Shown: positions 26,957 through 37,088, counted from the first letter of the stretch. The stretch: 64,000 bases of DNA from Bacteroidales bacterium (GCA_012729335.1 JAAYDJ010000035.1:396468-460467), one strand, 5' to 3'. Notes: generated by a model from the sequence alone, not told the origin. Translations and numbers: made by a program.

Positions 26957-27255
26957 GGCTTAATGATTTAAAGGTTTAAGAAATTGATTTTTTGTTCTTT
27001 AATGTTCAGGATAAATGAAAAAAGGGAGAGTGGGAAGCGGAACTGTCGGGCCAGTCAGCTGCGGGATCTGGGGTTGGTATAAGGGAACGCTGATAAGGTT
27101 CCGGTAGGCAGAGGCCGCTTCAGAGGGGCGGCTGGTGGTTGGGGTACGATTTGAAAAAAAGGGTTATTGATCAGAACGGTGTCATTTAATTTAACGCAAA
27201 GGTACAACGGGGTTTTGACAACTTCTGACAATAAAAACTAAAGGCAAAAAAAGAA
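26957..27255. other. 300-bp gap, long 5' leader of the VWA gene
   Basis: No ORF with coding character. A minus-strand TACCTTTG at 27197-27204 implies a leader of about 235 nt, C-rich on the transcript strand. I could not recognise a riboswitch class in it. Confidence 0.5.
27197..27204 (-). promoter_or_regulatory. -7 box upstream of the VWA gene
   Basis: Minus-strand TACCTTTG, exact match to TAnnTTTG. A TTG lies 14 nt upstream and another 24 nt upstream; neither spacing is ideal. Confidence 0.55.
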
Positions 27256-28158
27256 TCAGAGATTCCTGAGTCCTTGAAGGAATTTTCCCCTGAGGAAATC
27301 GCGGAACGCTTCCGATCCGATGACCTGCACCTCATTGGGGAGCCCGGCCACAAACCGGCCGACTCCCTCAAAGCTGCAGACGCTCGTTTGCAGGATCCAT
27401 TCGTTGTCCCCCACCTTTTTGAGCTCTTTCTCAGCCAGGGGATACTCTTCGATGAGCAGGGTAGCCGACCGCAGGGTCAGCTTCAGGGTTACCGGCAGCA
27501 AATGGTGGCTGTGTATCCTGAAAATATCGATAAATCCCGCCTCATGGCAGCTTTTATCCTTCCATCGCTGGTTCAGGAGTTTTACCTCGCCGATCCTCGA
27601 GAGCCTGAACAGTTTGTTGCTTTGCGATTCGGGCTCCCAGGCCCAGACCTGGATATAGTTGGTGGTAAAGGCGAAGGGTTCCACCAGCCGGTCACGGATC
27701 ACCCGCGAATGAGCCGAACTGTATTCCCTGAGCACCACCTGTCTTTCCTCTCCGATGGCATCCACCAGCCGGTTCACATTTACCGCATTCTTCCCTTTGA
27801 CAATGGTTTCCGCAAGAATCCTGTAATTATAGACGGTATAAAGTTTCTTCTTCAGGTTCTGCTTGATCAGGTTGTTCTCGTCGATGCTTTCGATGGCGCT
27901 CTTCAGGATATAGGCCTCCTCTTCGGTAAAGTGGATCAGCTGGCTGATGTCCCTGAAATAGGGCGACGACTTGTCAATGCGGTACACCTCTCCCTTCTTG
28001 CGGATCACAAAACCCGCTTCCCTGAAGGTGTCAATATATCGGTAAACCGACCGTTCGGAAATCCCCAGCCGCTGAGCCAGCTGTTCTAAGGTGGCCGAGG
28101 AGTTGCCGGTTAGCATTTTCATGATGCGCAATAGGCGGTCTATTTTGGGTTGGTCCAT
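27256..28158 (-). CDS. HTH/WYL-domain transcriptional regulator
   Basis: 300 residues. Residues 1-60 form a winged helix-turn-helix (TLEQLAQRLGISERSVYRYIDTFREAG). About 135-300 is a WYL-type ligand-binding region with WCX-like C-terminal part (VEPFAFTTNYIQVWAWEPES, LSRIGEVKLL, then LKVGDNEWILQTSVCSF-type strands). The family usually acts as cytoplasmic repressors or activators sensing nucleotides or small ligands. It is divergent from the GH27 lipoprotein gene with a 155-bp intergenic region and may control it, although WYL regulators also often serve defence loci. Confidence 0.85.
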   Translation of the reverse strand: MDQPKIDRLLRIMKMLTGNSSATLEQLAQRLGISERSVYRYIDTFREAGFVIRKKGEVYRIDKSSPYFRDISQLIHFTEEEAYILKSAIESIDENNLIKQNLKKKLYTVYNYRILAETIVKGKNAVNVNRLVDAIGEERQVVLREYSSAHSRVIRDRLVEPFAFTTNYIQVWAWEPESQSNKLFRLSRIGEVKLLNQRWKDKSCHEAGFIDIFRIHSHHLLPVTLKLTLRSATLLIEEYPLAEKELKKVGDNEWILQTSVCSFEGVGRFVAGLPNEVQVIGSEAFRDFLRGKFLQGLRNL

Positions 28159-28313
28159 GGCACTCAGGAATTGATCGTACTTGGTTGTTATAAATGTAAT
28201 CTATTTCAGGATATTTAACATCACAAAACACTACCTTCGCAGGGACGAACAGGCAGTTGGCTTTCCCAACGGCCTCAATAATAATCAGGGAACCTATAAT
28301 TAAATCAGGACTT

Positions 28314-30290
28314 ATGAAGAGAGCAATCCTTATCGCCGTTCTGGCGGCGTTTTTGGGCATGGGCTGCAGTACGCAGCCGGTAAAAACCGTATGGCTTGAT
28401 GAGATGGACCTCAGCACCATGGAGACCGGATGGGGTTCGAACCACGTGAAAAAGTCGGTGGACCGGAATCCTCTGACCATCAACGGAACGGTCTACGAGC
28501 GGGGCGTAGGGACCCATGCCATCAGCAAATACATGGTGGATCTAGGCGGAAAGGGAAGGCGGTTCATGGCGACCGTGGGGGTGGATGACGAGGTCAAAGG
28601 GAAAGCATCCCTGGAGTTTTTCGTATTGGGAGACAAAAAAATCCTCTGGCAGAGTGGGATCATGACCGACACCACCGCGGCCCTTCCGGTTGACATCGAC
28701 ATCAGGGGCGTGAAGAAGCTGGCCTTGCTGGTTACCGACGGAGGAGACAACATCAATTTTGACCATGCCAACTGGGCCGATGCCAGGTTTGAGATCAGGG
28801 GTGACACCATCCTGGCTTTACCGCAGGCAGTGGCCGGAGAACCTTACATTCTTACCCCTCCTGTAGGGGATGCTCCCCGGATCAACGGACCATCGGTCAC
28901 CGGGGCGACACCCGGCCGGCCCTTCATGTATAAGATTCCCGTTACCGGGAAGCGGCCCATGACCATTATCGCCGCCAACCTGCCGGCGGGGCTCTCCATG
29001 GACCCGGCCACAGGAGTGATCACCGGGAAGGTGAAGCAGGAGGGAGAATACCTGGTCGATGTGCGTGCTAAGAACGAGGCCGGTGAAGCGGCCCGCACCC
29101 TGAAGATCATCATCGGAAAGCACAAACTGGCGCTCACCCCGCCCATGGGGTGGAACAGCTGGAACAACTGGGCCTGTGCTGTGGACCAGGAAAAGGTGAA
29201 AGCCTCGGCCGACGCCATGGTCAGCCACGGCCTCATCGAACACGGCTGGTGCTATATCAACATTGACGACTGCTGGCAGTCGAGCGAGCGCACCAAAGCA
29301 GGGGAACTGCTGCCCAATGAAAAGTTTCCCGACATCAAGGGGCTAGCCGATCATGTCCACAGCCTCGGACTGAAAATCGGGATATACTCCTCGCCGGGGC
29401 CCACCACCTGTGCCGGCTACCCGGGGAGCTACAAATTCGAATTACGCGACGCCCAAACCTGGGCCAACTGGGGCATGGACTATATCAAATACGACTGGTG
29501 CGGATACAGCAGGGTGGTGGAGGACAATACCCTGGAAGCTTATCAGAAACCTTACAGGGTCATGCGGGAAGCCCTCGATCGGGTGGACAGGGATATCGTG
29601 TACAGCCTCTGCCAGTATGGGATGAAGGATGTGTCGGCCTGGGGTGCCGAAGTGGGGGGCGATCTGTGGCGCACCACGGGTGACATCGGTGACTCATGGA
29701 ACAGCCTCTCTTCCATAGGTTTTGCCCAGGATAAAAACTCACCTTATGCCGGACCATCAGCCTGGAATGATCCTGACATGCTGGTGCTGGGCTATGTAGG
29801 CTGGGGCGCCAGCCTCTCCCCCACCCGGCTCACCCCCGATGAACAGTACAGCCACATCTCCCTCTGGTCGCTGTTGGCAGCTCCCCTCCTCCTGGGCTGC
29901 GACATGGAGCGCCTCGACGACTTCACCCTCAACCTGATCACCAATGACGAGGTGATCGCCGTCAACCAGGATGCTCTGGGCAAACAAGCCGTGCCCCTGG
30001 TCAGGGAAGATGGCATGGAAGTGTGGGTGAAGGAACTGGAAGATGGCTCCAAAGCTGCAGGCGTCTTCTACACCGGAAGCAGCAATACCGACCCCGTGGA
30101 GATGTTCAACTGGGACGAAGGAAAAACCTCACGTAAAATCACCGTTGACCTGGCGGCCCTGGGATTTGCCGGGAAGTGTACGGTTCGCGATCTGTGGCGC
30201 CAGCAAGAACTGGGAGCGTTCACCGGTACCTTTGATACCGAAGTGCCCTTCCATGGCGTGACCCTGGTGAAAATCACCGCCACCGAATAA
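28314..30290 (+). CDS. GH27 alpha-galactosidase lipoprotein with NPCBM
   Basis: 658 residues from ATG 28314, which gives a lipobox (LGMGC, Cys18). NPCBM-like module about 24-162 (YERGVGTHAISKYMVDLGG), Ig-like putative domain about 178-268 (PAGLSMDPATGVITG), GH27 barrel from about 275 (PPMGWNSWNNWAC), and a C-terminal beta domain from about 565. The nucleophile is D394 in YIKYDWCGY and the acid/base D457 in RTTGDI. It removes terminal alpha-galactose (or beta-arabinopyranose) residues from glycans outside the inner membrane. Possible promoter TACCTTCG at 28232-28239. It converges with the SLC12-like gene. Confidence 0.92.
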   Translation: MKRAILIAVLAAFLGMGCSTQPVKTVWLDEMDLSTMETGWGSNHVKKSVDRNPLTINGTVYERGVGTHAISKYMVDLGGKGRRFMATVGVDDEVKGKASLEFFVLGDKKILWQSGIMTDTTAALPVDIDIRGVKKLALLVTDGGDNINFDHANWADARFEIRGDTILALPQAVAGEPYILTPPVGDAPRINGPSVTGATPGRPFMYKIPVTGKRPMTIIAANLPAGLSMDPATGVITGKVKQEGEYLVDVRAKNEAGEAARTLKIIIGKHKLALTPPMGWNSWNNWACAVDQEKVKASADAMVSHGLIEHGWCYINIDDCWQSSERTKAGELLPNEKFPDIKGLADHVHSLGLKIGIYSSPGPTTCAGYPGSYKFELRDAQTWANWGMDYIKYDWCGYSRVVEDNTLEAYQKPYRVMREALDRVDRDIVYSLCQYGMKDVSAWGAEVGGDLWRTTGDIGDSWNSLSSIGFAQDKNSPYAGPSAWNDPDMLVLGYVGWGASLSPTRLTPDEQYSHISLWSLLAAPLLLGCDMERLDDFTLNLITNDEVIAVNQDALGKQAVPLVREDGMEVWVKELEDGSKAAGVFYTGSSNTDPVEMFNWDEGKTSRKITVDLAALGFAGKCTVRDLWRQQELGAFTGTFDTEVPFHGVTLVKITATE

Positions 30291-30356
30291 CCGAAAGGGA
30301 AATCCTTTCCACCATACCCCGGCTGAAGTTACCGGCCAGGGGAAGTACTCAGGCTT

Positions 30357-32585
30357 TCAACTGATATCCAGCACCTGGTTGGAGTGGATAAACAGGGTCT
30401 GACCAATTTGGTCATAGCCCAGGAAGAGTTCCTTTCCATCATGTTTGGCCTGCTCAACTCCGAAGCCGATCAGGGTAAGGCCGGCATTTTTAGACCGCTC
30501 ATTTACCAGGCTTTTAAATGAAATATGAGGTTCTTCCCTGATCCATTCAATGTTATTTTTGGTGATGGGTAATCTGCCGATGTTGAGAAGTTCTTCCTGG
30601 GCTTTGCGCAGCGACTCGAACTGTTCTTCCTGGTATATCTGAAAAATACGGATATCTGACTTCTTCCAGGCCGGATGGCCCAGCATGATGTAACTGAGGA
30701 GGATCATCAGGTTGGCATTGTCGTAATCATAACTCCTTATCCAGATGTGGATGCCCCCCTTATAGAAGATCGGCTGGGTGGAGCAGCCAATGATGCCGAT
30801 ATCGAATCCTCCGGCACCTATCAGGGTTAGATTATCGATGATCTGGTCAAGACCTTCTGGTTCATCCTTGAAAAATTCGAGCAACACCAGGTTGTTTTCC
30901 ATTCCAGAAACACCGGGCACCTGTATCGATTGGGCGATGGCAGAGGTGTAGGAAGGGGAGATGAGGGTGTCGATATAGACCTGGTTGGTAGCCGAGTCGA
31001 AGCGTTCGCGGAGGGTCTCCAGGTCTTCGCGTGCTTTCTTGTTGGTTTCGCTGGAATAGTATCCCGGAATTTTATGGATGTAGGTGCCAAAACCATATTT
31101 GTAACTGATCCAGTTAAGGACCTGGAAGGCTGTATCGCGTTTGAAGGATTCAGTGGAAATACAGAGGGCACTGGGGCGCCATTCGGAACTTCTGTAACGG
31201 GTCTGTCGTTTCTGCATATACACCTGAAGATTCCGGCTTAACTGATAAAGCGCGTTAAAGAATAAATTGGCCAGGCCTTGCCGGTTCCTATGGTAATGGT
31301 TGATATAAAAGTAGATCAACAGCATGACCGAGATGGCCAGAACGGCATAAAGGGTGCTAATTTTGAACATAATGACAACAGATGCCACGAATCCGGTCAG
31401 CGAAATGGCCCATTTTGATTTAAAAGAGGGGCGGTAGGAGGGTGAGGAACCGAAATGGTGAAGGAAGGAGATGAGGCAGAGGGAACCGTAGGTGACCATA
31501 AAAAACATGGAGATGATGCCTGCCACGGCGTTCACATCGCCGAATCCCACGAAGAGGAAGGCAATGAGACAGCTTACAATGGAGGCGTTGTAAGGTTCGT
31601 TTTCCTTCCCTTTTCCGGCATTCAACCATTTGTTGATCTGTTCTGAGGGAAAGAAGCTGTCCCCGGCCAGGGCCTGCAGGGTACGGGGAGCCACCATGAC
31701 CGAGCCAATGGCGGCCGATATTGTGGAGGAGGCCAGGCCCAGCGGAATGACCAGGGCACCCGCAATCGCGATTTTTCCCATAATCATCTGGTCATTGACC
31801 AGCTCTTCCACAGATGCAGAAGAGGCCAGTTTCCAGATGATAAAAAAATAGATGACCATGCCGGTCAGCGTCCCCCCCAAGGTTCCGAAGGGAATGGAAC
31901 GCCCGGGATTCTTCAGATCCCCTGATAGTCCGACCCCTGCCGTCATTCCCGTAAATGCAGGAAAAATAATGGCAAAGACCATGAAGAAACTCTGGGGATT
32001 CCGGAATTCAATGTTGCTGATGGAAAAACCGGTAACGGCTTGGGCCGTAGGCTTTCCCAGGAAAAACATCAGCAGGCTGATCACCAAAATACCTGCCACC
32101 AGGTAAAGTGCCTTCACCCCTATGTTGGCTCCCCGTTTGAGGATCATGAAGGTGAGAATCCCCATCACCGGAAGGCTCACTGCCTGGCGTGGCAAAACCC
32201 AACCAAAATGTTCGGCAAAGAGGTTAAAGAGAAAGTCAAACGATTCGGTGAAGGCGATTACATAAAAGGCGATACTGATGGCCTGACTCAGAAAAAGGGA
32301 GATACCGATGGTTCCTCCGATGTTCAGTCCGAACGAACGACTTATGATGAAATATTCGCCACCCCCTTCGACACGTTTATTGGTAGCCAGTTCAGAAATG
32401 GCCAGAGCAGTGGGAATGGTCACCAGATGCCCCAGCAAAATAATCAGGACAACGCCGATGAATCCCAGGGTGCCCACAGCATATCCAAAACGGAGAAAGA
32501 GGATGGCTCCCAGAATGGTGGAAATGGCCGTGATAAAAACGGGGCCCGTTCCGAACCGCCTTGTTAGGTTATTTTCGTCTTTCAT
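30357..32585 (-). CDS. SLC12-like cation-chloride cotransporter/APC permease
   Basis: 742 residues. About 12 membrane helices occupy residues 1-460; the first, PVFITAISTILGAILFLRFGYAVGTLGFIG, is characteristic of the SLC12 (Na-K-Cl cotransporter) branch of the APC superfamily. A cytoplasmic C-terminal domain of about 280 residues follows, as in animal SLC12 proteins. It probably moves K, Na and Cl or amino acids across the inner membrane; the substrate cannot be decided. A purine-rich AAAAAAAAGG site precedes the ATG. No neighbour suggests a pathway. Confidence 0.85.
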   Translation of the reverse strand: MKDENNLTRRFGTGPVFITAISTILGAILFLRFGYAVGTLGFIGVVLIILLGHLVTIPTALAISELATNKRVEGGGEYFIISRSFGLNIGGTIGISLFLSQAISIAFYVIAFTESFDFLFNLFAEHFGWVLPRQAVSLPVMGILTFMILKRGANIGVKALYLVAGILVISLLMFFLGKPTAQAVTGFSISNIEFRNPQSFFMVFAIIFPAFTGMTAGVGLSGDLKNPGRSIPFGTLGGTLTGMVIYFFIIWKLASSASVEELVNDQMIMGKIAIAGALVIPLGLASSTISAAIGSVMVAPRTLQALAGDSFFPSEQINKWLNAGKGKENEPYNASIVSCLIAFLFVGFGDVNAVAGIISMFFMVTYGSLCLISFLHHFGSSPSYRPSFKSKWAISLTGFVASVVIMFKISTLYAVLAISVMLLIYFYINHYHRNRQGLANLFFNALYQLSRNLQVYMQKRQTRYRSSEWRPSALCISTESFKRDTAFQVLNWISYKYGFGTYIHKIPGYYSSETNKKAREDLETLRERFDSATNQVYIDTLISPSYTSAIAQSIQVPGVSGMENNLVLLEFFKDEPEGLDQIIDNLTLIGAGGFDIGIIGCSTQPIFYKGGIHIWIRSYDYDNANLMILLSYIMLGHPAWKKSDIRIFQIYQEEQFESLRKAQEELLNIGRLPITKNNIEWIREEPHISFKSLVNERSKNAGLTLIGFGVEQAKHDGKELFLGYDQIGQTLFIHSNQVLDIS

Positions 32586-32671
32586 ACCTTTTTTTTACCA
32601 GTGGATTTAACTTAGGTTACGGCCGGAAAGCCATCGGATTGAACTTATTACGCATAAGGCATTATGGCTTT

Positions 32672-35440
32672 TTAATGTTGGAGGGGTGATTCCTGAAGAT
32701 TCCGGTATTTATTGATATGTGTGGCGGTCTCCAGCAGGGTGGTCACCCAGATCTTGTCCTCGTTTTCCTTCAGGAATTGCACCAGCTCGCGGTGGGCTTC
32801 CGCGGAGACGTCGATATTGTGTTCTCCTCCCACCCCATGGAAGAGAAAGACCACCAGGGAGTGGCTTTCCATGGCCTTGCGGACCAGTGCAATGAGTTGT
32901 TCTCCGTTTTCGCCGTTGATCATGAAGCTGCCCACATTGGAAAGGTCGACGGTCATGATATCCTCCATTTTGCCATGGACCCCCCGCGCCACGGGAAACG
33001 TTTTCATCACCTCTTCCTTAAAGGATTGTCCTCCTGCATGCGTGTCGCCGCAGGTATAGGCTAAACTGCGGCTTCTCCTGCCATCGACGCCTTCCAGGAT
33101 CAGGTTGGCCGCCCTGACTTCGTCCATAAAGCGGGCCACGCTGTAGTGGCTCAGGTCATATTCAGGGTTGACCCATGAACGCCCGGGCTGGCTTCCGTCA
33201 CAGGGATGGAAAAGAGTGTGGTTACCCAGTTCATGGCCATTGGCGGCGGCCCGTTTCCATTCTGCGCTCCGGTTCCGGAAGGGCCCGGAGTTCCCGGGGA
33301 TGTAAAAGGTGCCTTTCATGCCGCGGGCATCGAGTTGGCGGATGACATTGTCAAGGTGGACATTCAGTCCGTCGTCATAGGTAAGCACCACGGCGCACGA
33401 TTTTCCGCGCCAGGGGCGGCTGTCGGCGACCTCCGGATCCCAGGTCTGAAAGGGAGAGGCAGGCAAATCTTCTTTGTTGTACAGATTGGCGCCTTCGGGA
33501 TTGTCGGCCCAGGCATACCTTACCCTTTCGGGACGGGGCACCGCCTTGTGGCGGACCGATACCATGTTTCCCACGATGCGCGCTTCGGCAGGGTAGTATT
33601 TCCCGTCGGCCCCGGCGATCTCAAAGCGCCCCAGGGGCTCCCCGTCACGGGAGACCAGTCCGCCCCCCACATGGTCAAAGGCCAGGAGAACAGAATCGCC
33701 GCTGACAATACTGGACTTGTAGAGGGGTCCTGACCAGACCACCCCCGTGTCGCCGTATGCCAGCCGGAAAGCCCCCAGGGCAAGGCGTTCCCCCACATCC
33801 TTTTTGTTAAGGGGATGGATGTCGTTCCATTCGCCCAGGTCAATGGTCACCGCCATGGCTGTGTGGGGTTCAGCGAGGGCCAATCGCTGGGCCTCCCTGA
33901 GTTCGGCCCACTGGCTTTCGGCCGGAAGGTAGTCGACCTCCATGAAGTTGGCCAGCTGTACAAAGAGGAAGGGAAGCTCACCCTGTCCCCACTGGTTCCG
34001 CCAGTCGCGGATCAGCGCAGGCAGGTACTGGCGGTACCTTGGGGCGTTGCCTGTGTTGGTTTCCCCCTGGTACCAGAGGAATCCTTTGGCGGCATACCCC
34101 ACCAGGGGGGCCACCATGGCGTTGAAGAGGGCCGCCGGCTGGTTCTGGGCGCTGAACTGCGGCATCCATGGCCCGGGTGTGAAGACTTGGCCTACCTTGT
34201 AGTACCATTCCCCGCGCAGATCAATGCGTTGGCCGCCGGCTTCCAGGAAATAGGGTTTGTCAGGTACGAAGCCCCCCTTTCCTGAGTTGTTGGTAACCCG
34301 CGATACAATCAGGTTTTTCCCTTCCTTAAGAAGCCCTGCGGGAACGGTATAGCGGCGCGGTGGATACTGGTAAGTGATGTTCCCTACCTGCTGGCCGTTC
34401 ACGTAAAGGAAGTCAGAGTCGACAATCCGGCCCATAAAAAGTCGGGCGGGGAGTCCGGCCATGGAGGCAGGCAGGTCTATTTCCCTGCGGAACCAGACCA
34501 CTCCGTCGAGGTTACGGATGCCCTGGTCTTCCCAGAATCCGGGAATGGTAAAGGGTTTCCATCCCACAGGGATGTAATCGGGCGATTGCCATGATTCGCG
34601 CTCTCCCCGGTCGGCCGGAAGTGGTTTTTCGGCAGGAGGAATGGCCAGGGCCCCAGAGGTGGGAGAAGCAGCCGAACCTCCCGCCGGTTCCTTTTGCGGG
34701 GCAGATCCCGCTTCCGGGCGTACTCTCACCGGGCGGGGGGTTTTATTCCGGTCGATGGTCTGCAGGATACCGGGAAACTCCCGGAAACCCTCTTCGCTGA
34801 TCCACGCCTCAATGGGTGTTCCTCCCACGCTGGCATTGATGAGCCCCACGGGCACCCCGTATTTTTCATGGACGGCCTTTCCGAAGAAATAGGCCACCGC
34901 CGAAAACCCCAGTACATCCTGAGGGTTGGCGTCCTTCCATACACCCGGGGGCAGATCCTTTTGCGGGCCCTGAAGACTGGTCGCAGTGGGGATGAAAAAG
35001 TGGCGCACGGCGGGGAAACGGGCGGCGGCGATCTCCTGGCCATACTTCTCCTTCACCCGCTCCATTGGAAGCACCATGTTCGACTGGCCGGCACAAATCC
35101 ATACATCACCAAAGAGAATATTACTGACTTTTAATATATTCTGACCCCGGAAAGTCATCTCCCAGGGACCACCTGCCTTCTGCGGCGGCAGGGTGATGGC
35201 CCAGGTGCTGTCGCGGCCTGTGGTCACCCGGTAATTTTTGTTCCTGAAGGTCAGGGTCACCTTTTCCCCGGGATAGGCCCACCCATGGATCTTCAGGGGA
35301 ATTTCACGCTGAAGAACCATACCGTCGCTGACCAGCCGCGGAAGCGTGATCTTTGCCCGGGAGGTTCCGGATAAGAAAAGGAGAAAAGCGAGCATCAGTA
35401 AAAAGGGAATCCGTGGTTTCCGGAGAAAAGAATTTTTCAT
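32672..35440 (-). CDS. sialate O-acetylesterase/polysaccharide deacetylase fusion
   Basis: 922 residues from ATG 35440; a GTG two codons earlier is less likely. Signal peptide about 1-28. SASA-type SGNH esterase about 29-650: GDVWICAGQSNM (Ser120), a jelly-roll insert about 280-410 (IRNLDGVVWFRREIDLP), and the distal catalytic region EWNDIHPLNKKDVGERLA. A NodB-type deacetylase about 670-905 follows: SCAVVLTYDDGLNVHLDN, NGHELGNHTLFHPCDG. One exported chain would thus remove O-acetyl groups and a second acyl group (N- or O-acetyl) from the same polymer. Each half is complete with its motifs. Substrate is unknown; acetylated plant or algal polysaccharide is plausible. Confidence 0.9.
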   Translation of the reverse strand: MKNSFLRKPRIPFLLMLAFLLFLSGTSRAKITLPRLVSDGMVLQREIPLKIHGWAYPGEKVTLTFRNKNYRVTTGRDSTWAITLPPQKAGGPWEMTFRGQNILKVSNILFGDVWICAGQSNMVLPMERVKEKYGQEIAAARFPAVRHFFIPTATSLQGPQKDLPPGVWKDANPQDVLGFSAVAYFFGKAVHEKYGVPVGLINASVGGTPIEAWISEEGFREFPGILQTIDRNKTPRPVRVRPEAGSAPQKEPAGGSAASPTSGALAIPPAEKPLPADRGERESWQSPDYIPVGWKPFTIPGFWEDQGIRNLDGVVWFRREIDLPASMAGLPARLFMGRIVDSDFLYVNGQQVGNITYQYPPRRYTVPAGLLKEGKNLIVSRVTNNSGKGGFVPDKPYFLEAGGQRIDLRGEWYYKVGQVFTPGPWMPQFSAQNQPAALFNAMVAPLVGYAAKGFLWYQGETNTGNAPRYRQYLPALIRDWRNQWGQGELPFLFVQLANFMEVDYLPAESQWAELREAQRLALAEPHTAMAVTIDLGEWNDIHPLNKKDVGERLALGAFRLAYGDTGVVWSGPLYKSSIVSGDSVLLAFDHVGGGLVSRDGEPLGRFEIAGADGKYYPAEARIVGNMVSVRHKAVPRPERVRYAWADNPEGANLYNKEDLPASPFQTWDPEVADSRPWRGKSCAVVLTYDDGLNVHLDNVIRQLDARGMKGTFYIPGNSGPFRNRSAEWKRAAANGHELGNHTLFHPCDGSQPGRSWVNPEYDLSHYSVARFMDEVRAANLILEGVDGRRSRSLAYTCGDTHAGGQSFKEEVMKTFPVARGVHGKMEDIMTVDLSNVGSFMINGENGEQLIALVRKAMESHSLVVFLFHGVGGEHNIDVSAEAHRELVQFLKENEDKIWVTTLLETATHINKYRNLQESPLQH

Positions 35441-35745
35441 ACACACTATTTATTTGAATCCGACACCAGATCTCAGGTTTTTACACGCCCTTTCCTTGAA
35501 AAAAATCACCGGAACCAGCCCATACCGTTTTGGGATTGCGCACCGGAGCCATGCAAACAACTGAAATCTGATTGAACAGCCCTAAAATTAGGCAATTTTT
35601 TCTTTGCCCGGAAGCTCAGTTCTGGCGTCTAAAAAGACATTAAAGTAGTTTATTGCTGGATATTGTTTATTTTTAGGCCGTCACGGGTGGTTTATAAAGC
35701 ACGCTAAGGAAGAGAGACCATCTTGAAAATAAAGGGGTTAAAAGG
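35441..35745. other. divergent intergenic region
   Basis: AT-rich, no gene. It contains the 13-mer AGCCCTAAAATTA at 35578-35590 (minus-strand TAATTTTAGGGCT, also found before the GH43 gene), inside a near-dyad GCCCTAAAATTAGGC. TATTTTTA near 35669 could be a weak promoter for the YbaN-like gene. Confidence 0.4.
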
Positions 35746-36192
35746 ATGAACGTCATTAAAACCGTGTTGATTATTGTGGGAACCGTATCTCTGGGACTGG
35801 GGTTACTGGGGATTGTGGTTCCAGGTCTGCCTGCGACTCCGTTTTTCCTGCTGACGGCCGGCCTCTGGATGCGCAGCTCCGAAAAATTGCACCGCAAACT
35901 TTTAGCCAACAAGGTGGTTGGCCGTTATATCCACGACTTCTATGCACGGAAAGGCATGACCCCCCGCACCAAAATCTATTCCATCGCCCTGATGTGGACG
36001 ATGATCTCTATTTCCTGCGGTTTTTTCATCACTTCGCTGCCGGTGATCATCATCGTCGTGGCCACAGGAATCACGGGAACCGTAGTCATGGGCTTTATCA
36101 TTCCTACGGTTCGCGATCCTTTAAAAGAGGATGCTCCTAAAGAGGAGAGGTTAACTCCTGCGGAAAGCAGCAGCCAGGCTGAATCGGCCTGA
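35746..36192 (+). CDS. YbaN/DUF454 inner-membrane protein
   Basis: 148 residues. N-terminal membrane region TVLIIVGTVSLGLGLLGIVVPGLPATPFFLLTAGLWMRSSEKLHRKLL carries the DUF454 signature (GLPTTPF-like loop, then an amphipathic Ser-x-K/R helix). Two further helices lie at about 84-122. A hydrophilic Glu/Ser tail closes the protein. Function of the family is not established. AAAAGG precedes the ATG. It converges on the short caspase gene. Confidence 0.85.
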   Translation: MNVIKTVLIIVGTVSLGLGLLGIVVPGLPATPFFLLTAGLWMRSSEKLHRKLLANKVVGRYIHDFYARKGMTPRTKIYSIALMWTMISISCGFFITSLPVIIIVVATGITGTVVMGFIIPTVRDPLKEDAPKEERLTPAESSSQAESA

Positions 36193-36263
36193 GTGAGCTC
36201 TTCTTCGCCCACTCCTCCGCTTTTGTCTCCTGGGGTTCCCGGGGACCGGCATGGATGCCATCG

Positions 36264-37088
36264 TCAGGCCATGGGAGCTTTTCTGACGGTGGCCGGGGCT
36301 TCGAGCTGCGGGATCTGGGTATAATGGCCCGCTTTGAGTTTCGCACGAACCTGGGTCAGCACCTCCTTGCGAGACTTTTGGTTTTTAGTGGCGTTCATCA
36401 CCTGGCAGAAATAGTAGGTGAAGGCTCCGTGCCAGGCGTTAGCGATAAAAGCGTCTGCACTGGTCTGGTCGGCCCGGCAACCTGCCCAGAGGATATGGTG
36501 CACCAGTCCCTTATCGAGGAATTTCTCCTTCAGGGAACGGGGTTGTTTCTCTTCCATTTCCCGGAAAGCCTTGAATGACGGTGGGGGCATCCAACGGGGA
36601 CGGCGGTTCCCGAACAGGTCAATGCTCTTGATTCCGGTGCCGCTATGGCAGGTATCCAGGTAAACCTCAAGCAATACGTTGGGAGGGAGCTGCACGAAAA
36701 GGTCGTGGAGTTCATCGTCGGTGATGATGAAATCAGGATCCCACTGGTTCCCTTTTGCTTTCAGATCATAAGGACAGAAGGCTTCATCGGCGCTGTCGGG
36801 CTCATCCCCGCTGAAGTCCGGTACCTGGGTGCCGTGACTCGACATACTGAAAACCAGGTAACTGAATTTTCCTTGCTTAGCCCCTTCCACCATCGCCTTT
36901 AATTCAGTCATGATCCTGGACTTGGTCGCCTGGGCATCGGTCAGCTTGGTAATGTCCGCATCAGTGAATTTGAGCCACTTCTTCAGTAGTTTGGTCATAT
37001 CACCGGCATCCCTGACACACCCCCGTAATGCCGCATCGGGATAATTCTTGAAATTATTGATCCCGACACAAAGTGCTTTTCTTGTCAT
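36264..37088 (-). CDS. caspase-family protease, short form
   Basis: 274 residues, single C14 peptidase domain, no signal peptide. The start MTRKALCVGINNFKNYPDAALRGC is canonical. The dyad is present: H85 in FSMSSHGTQ and C147 in LDTCHSGTG. Acidic DEPDSADEAFCPYD forms the specificity region seen in metacaspase/orthocaspase types. The C-terminal 90 residues complete the fold. It has a strong AGGAGG site and a 140-bp AT-rich gap before it, so probably its own promoter, yet it follows the CHAT gene on the same strand. It could be the protease activated by the two large neighbours, or an independent executioner. Confidence 0.9.
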   Translation of the reverse strand: MTRKALCVGINNFKNYPDAALRGCVRDAGDMTKLLKKWLKFTDADITKLTDAQATKSRIMTELKAMVEGAKQGKFSYLVFSMSSHGTQVPDFSGDEPDSADEAFCPYDLKAKGNQWDPDFIITDDELHDLFVQLPPNVLLEVYLDTCHSGTGIKSIDLFGNRRPRWMPPPSFKAFREMEEKQPRSLKEKFLDKGLVHHILWAGCRADQTSADAFIANAWHGAFTYYFCQVMNATKNQKSRKEVLTQVRAKLKAGHYTQIPQLEAPATVRKAPMA

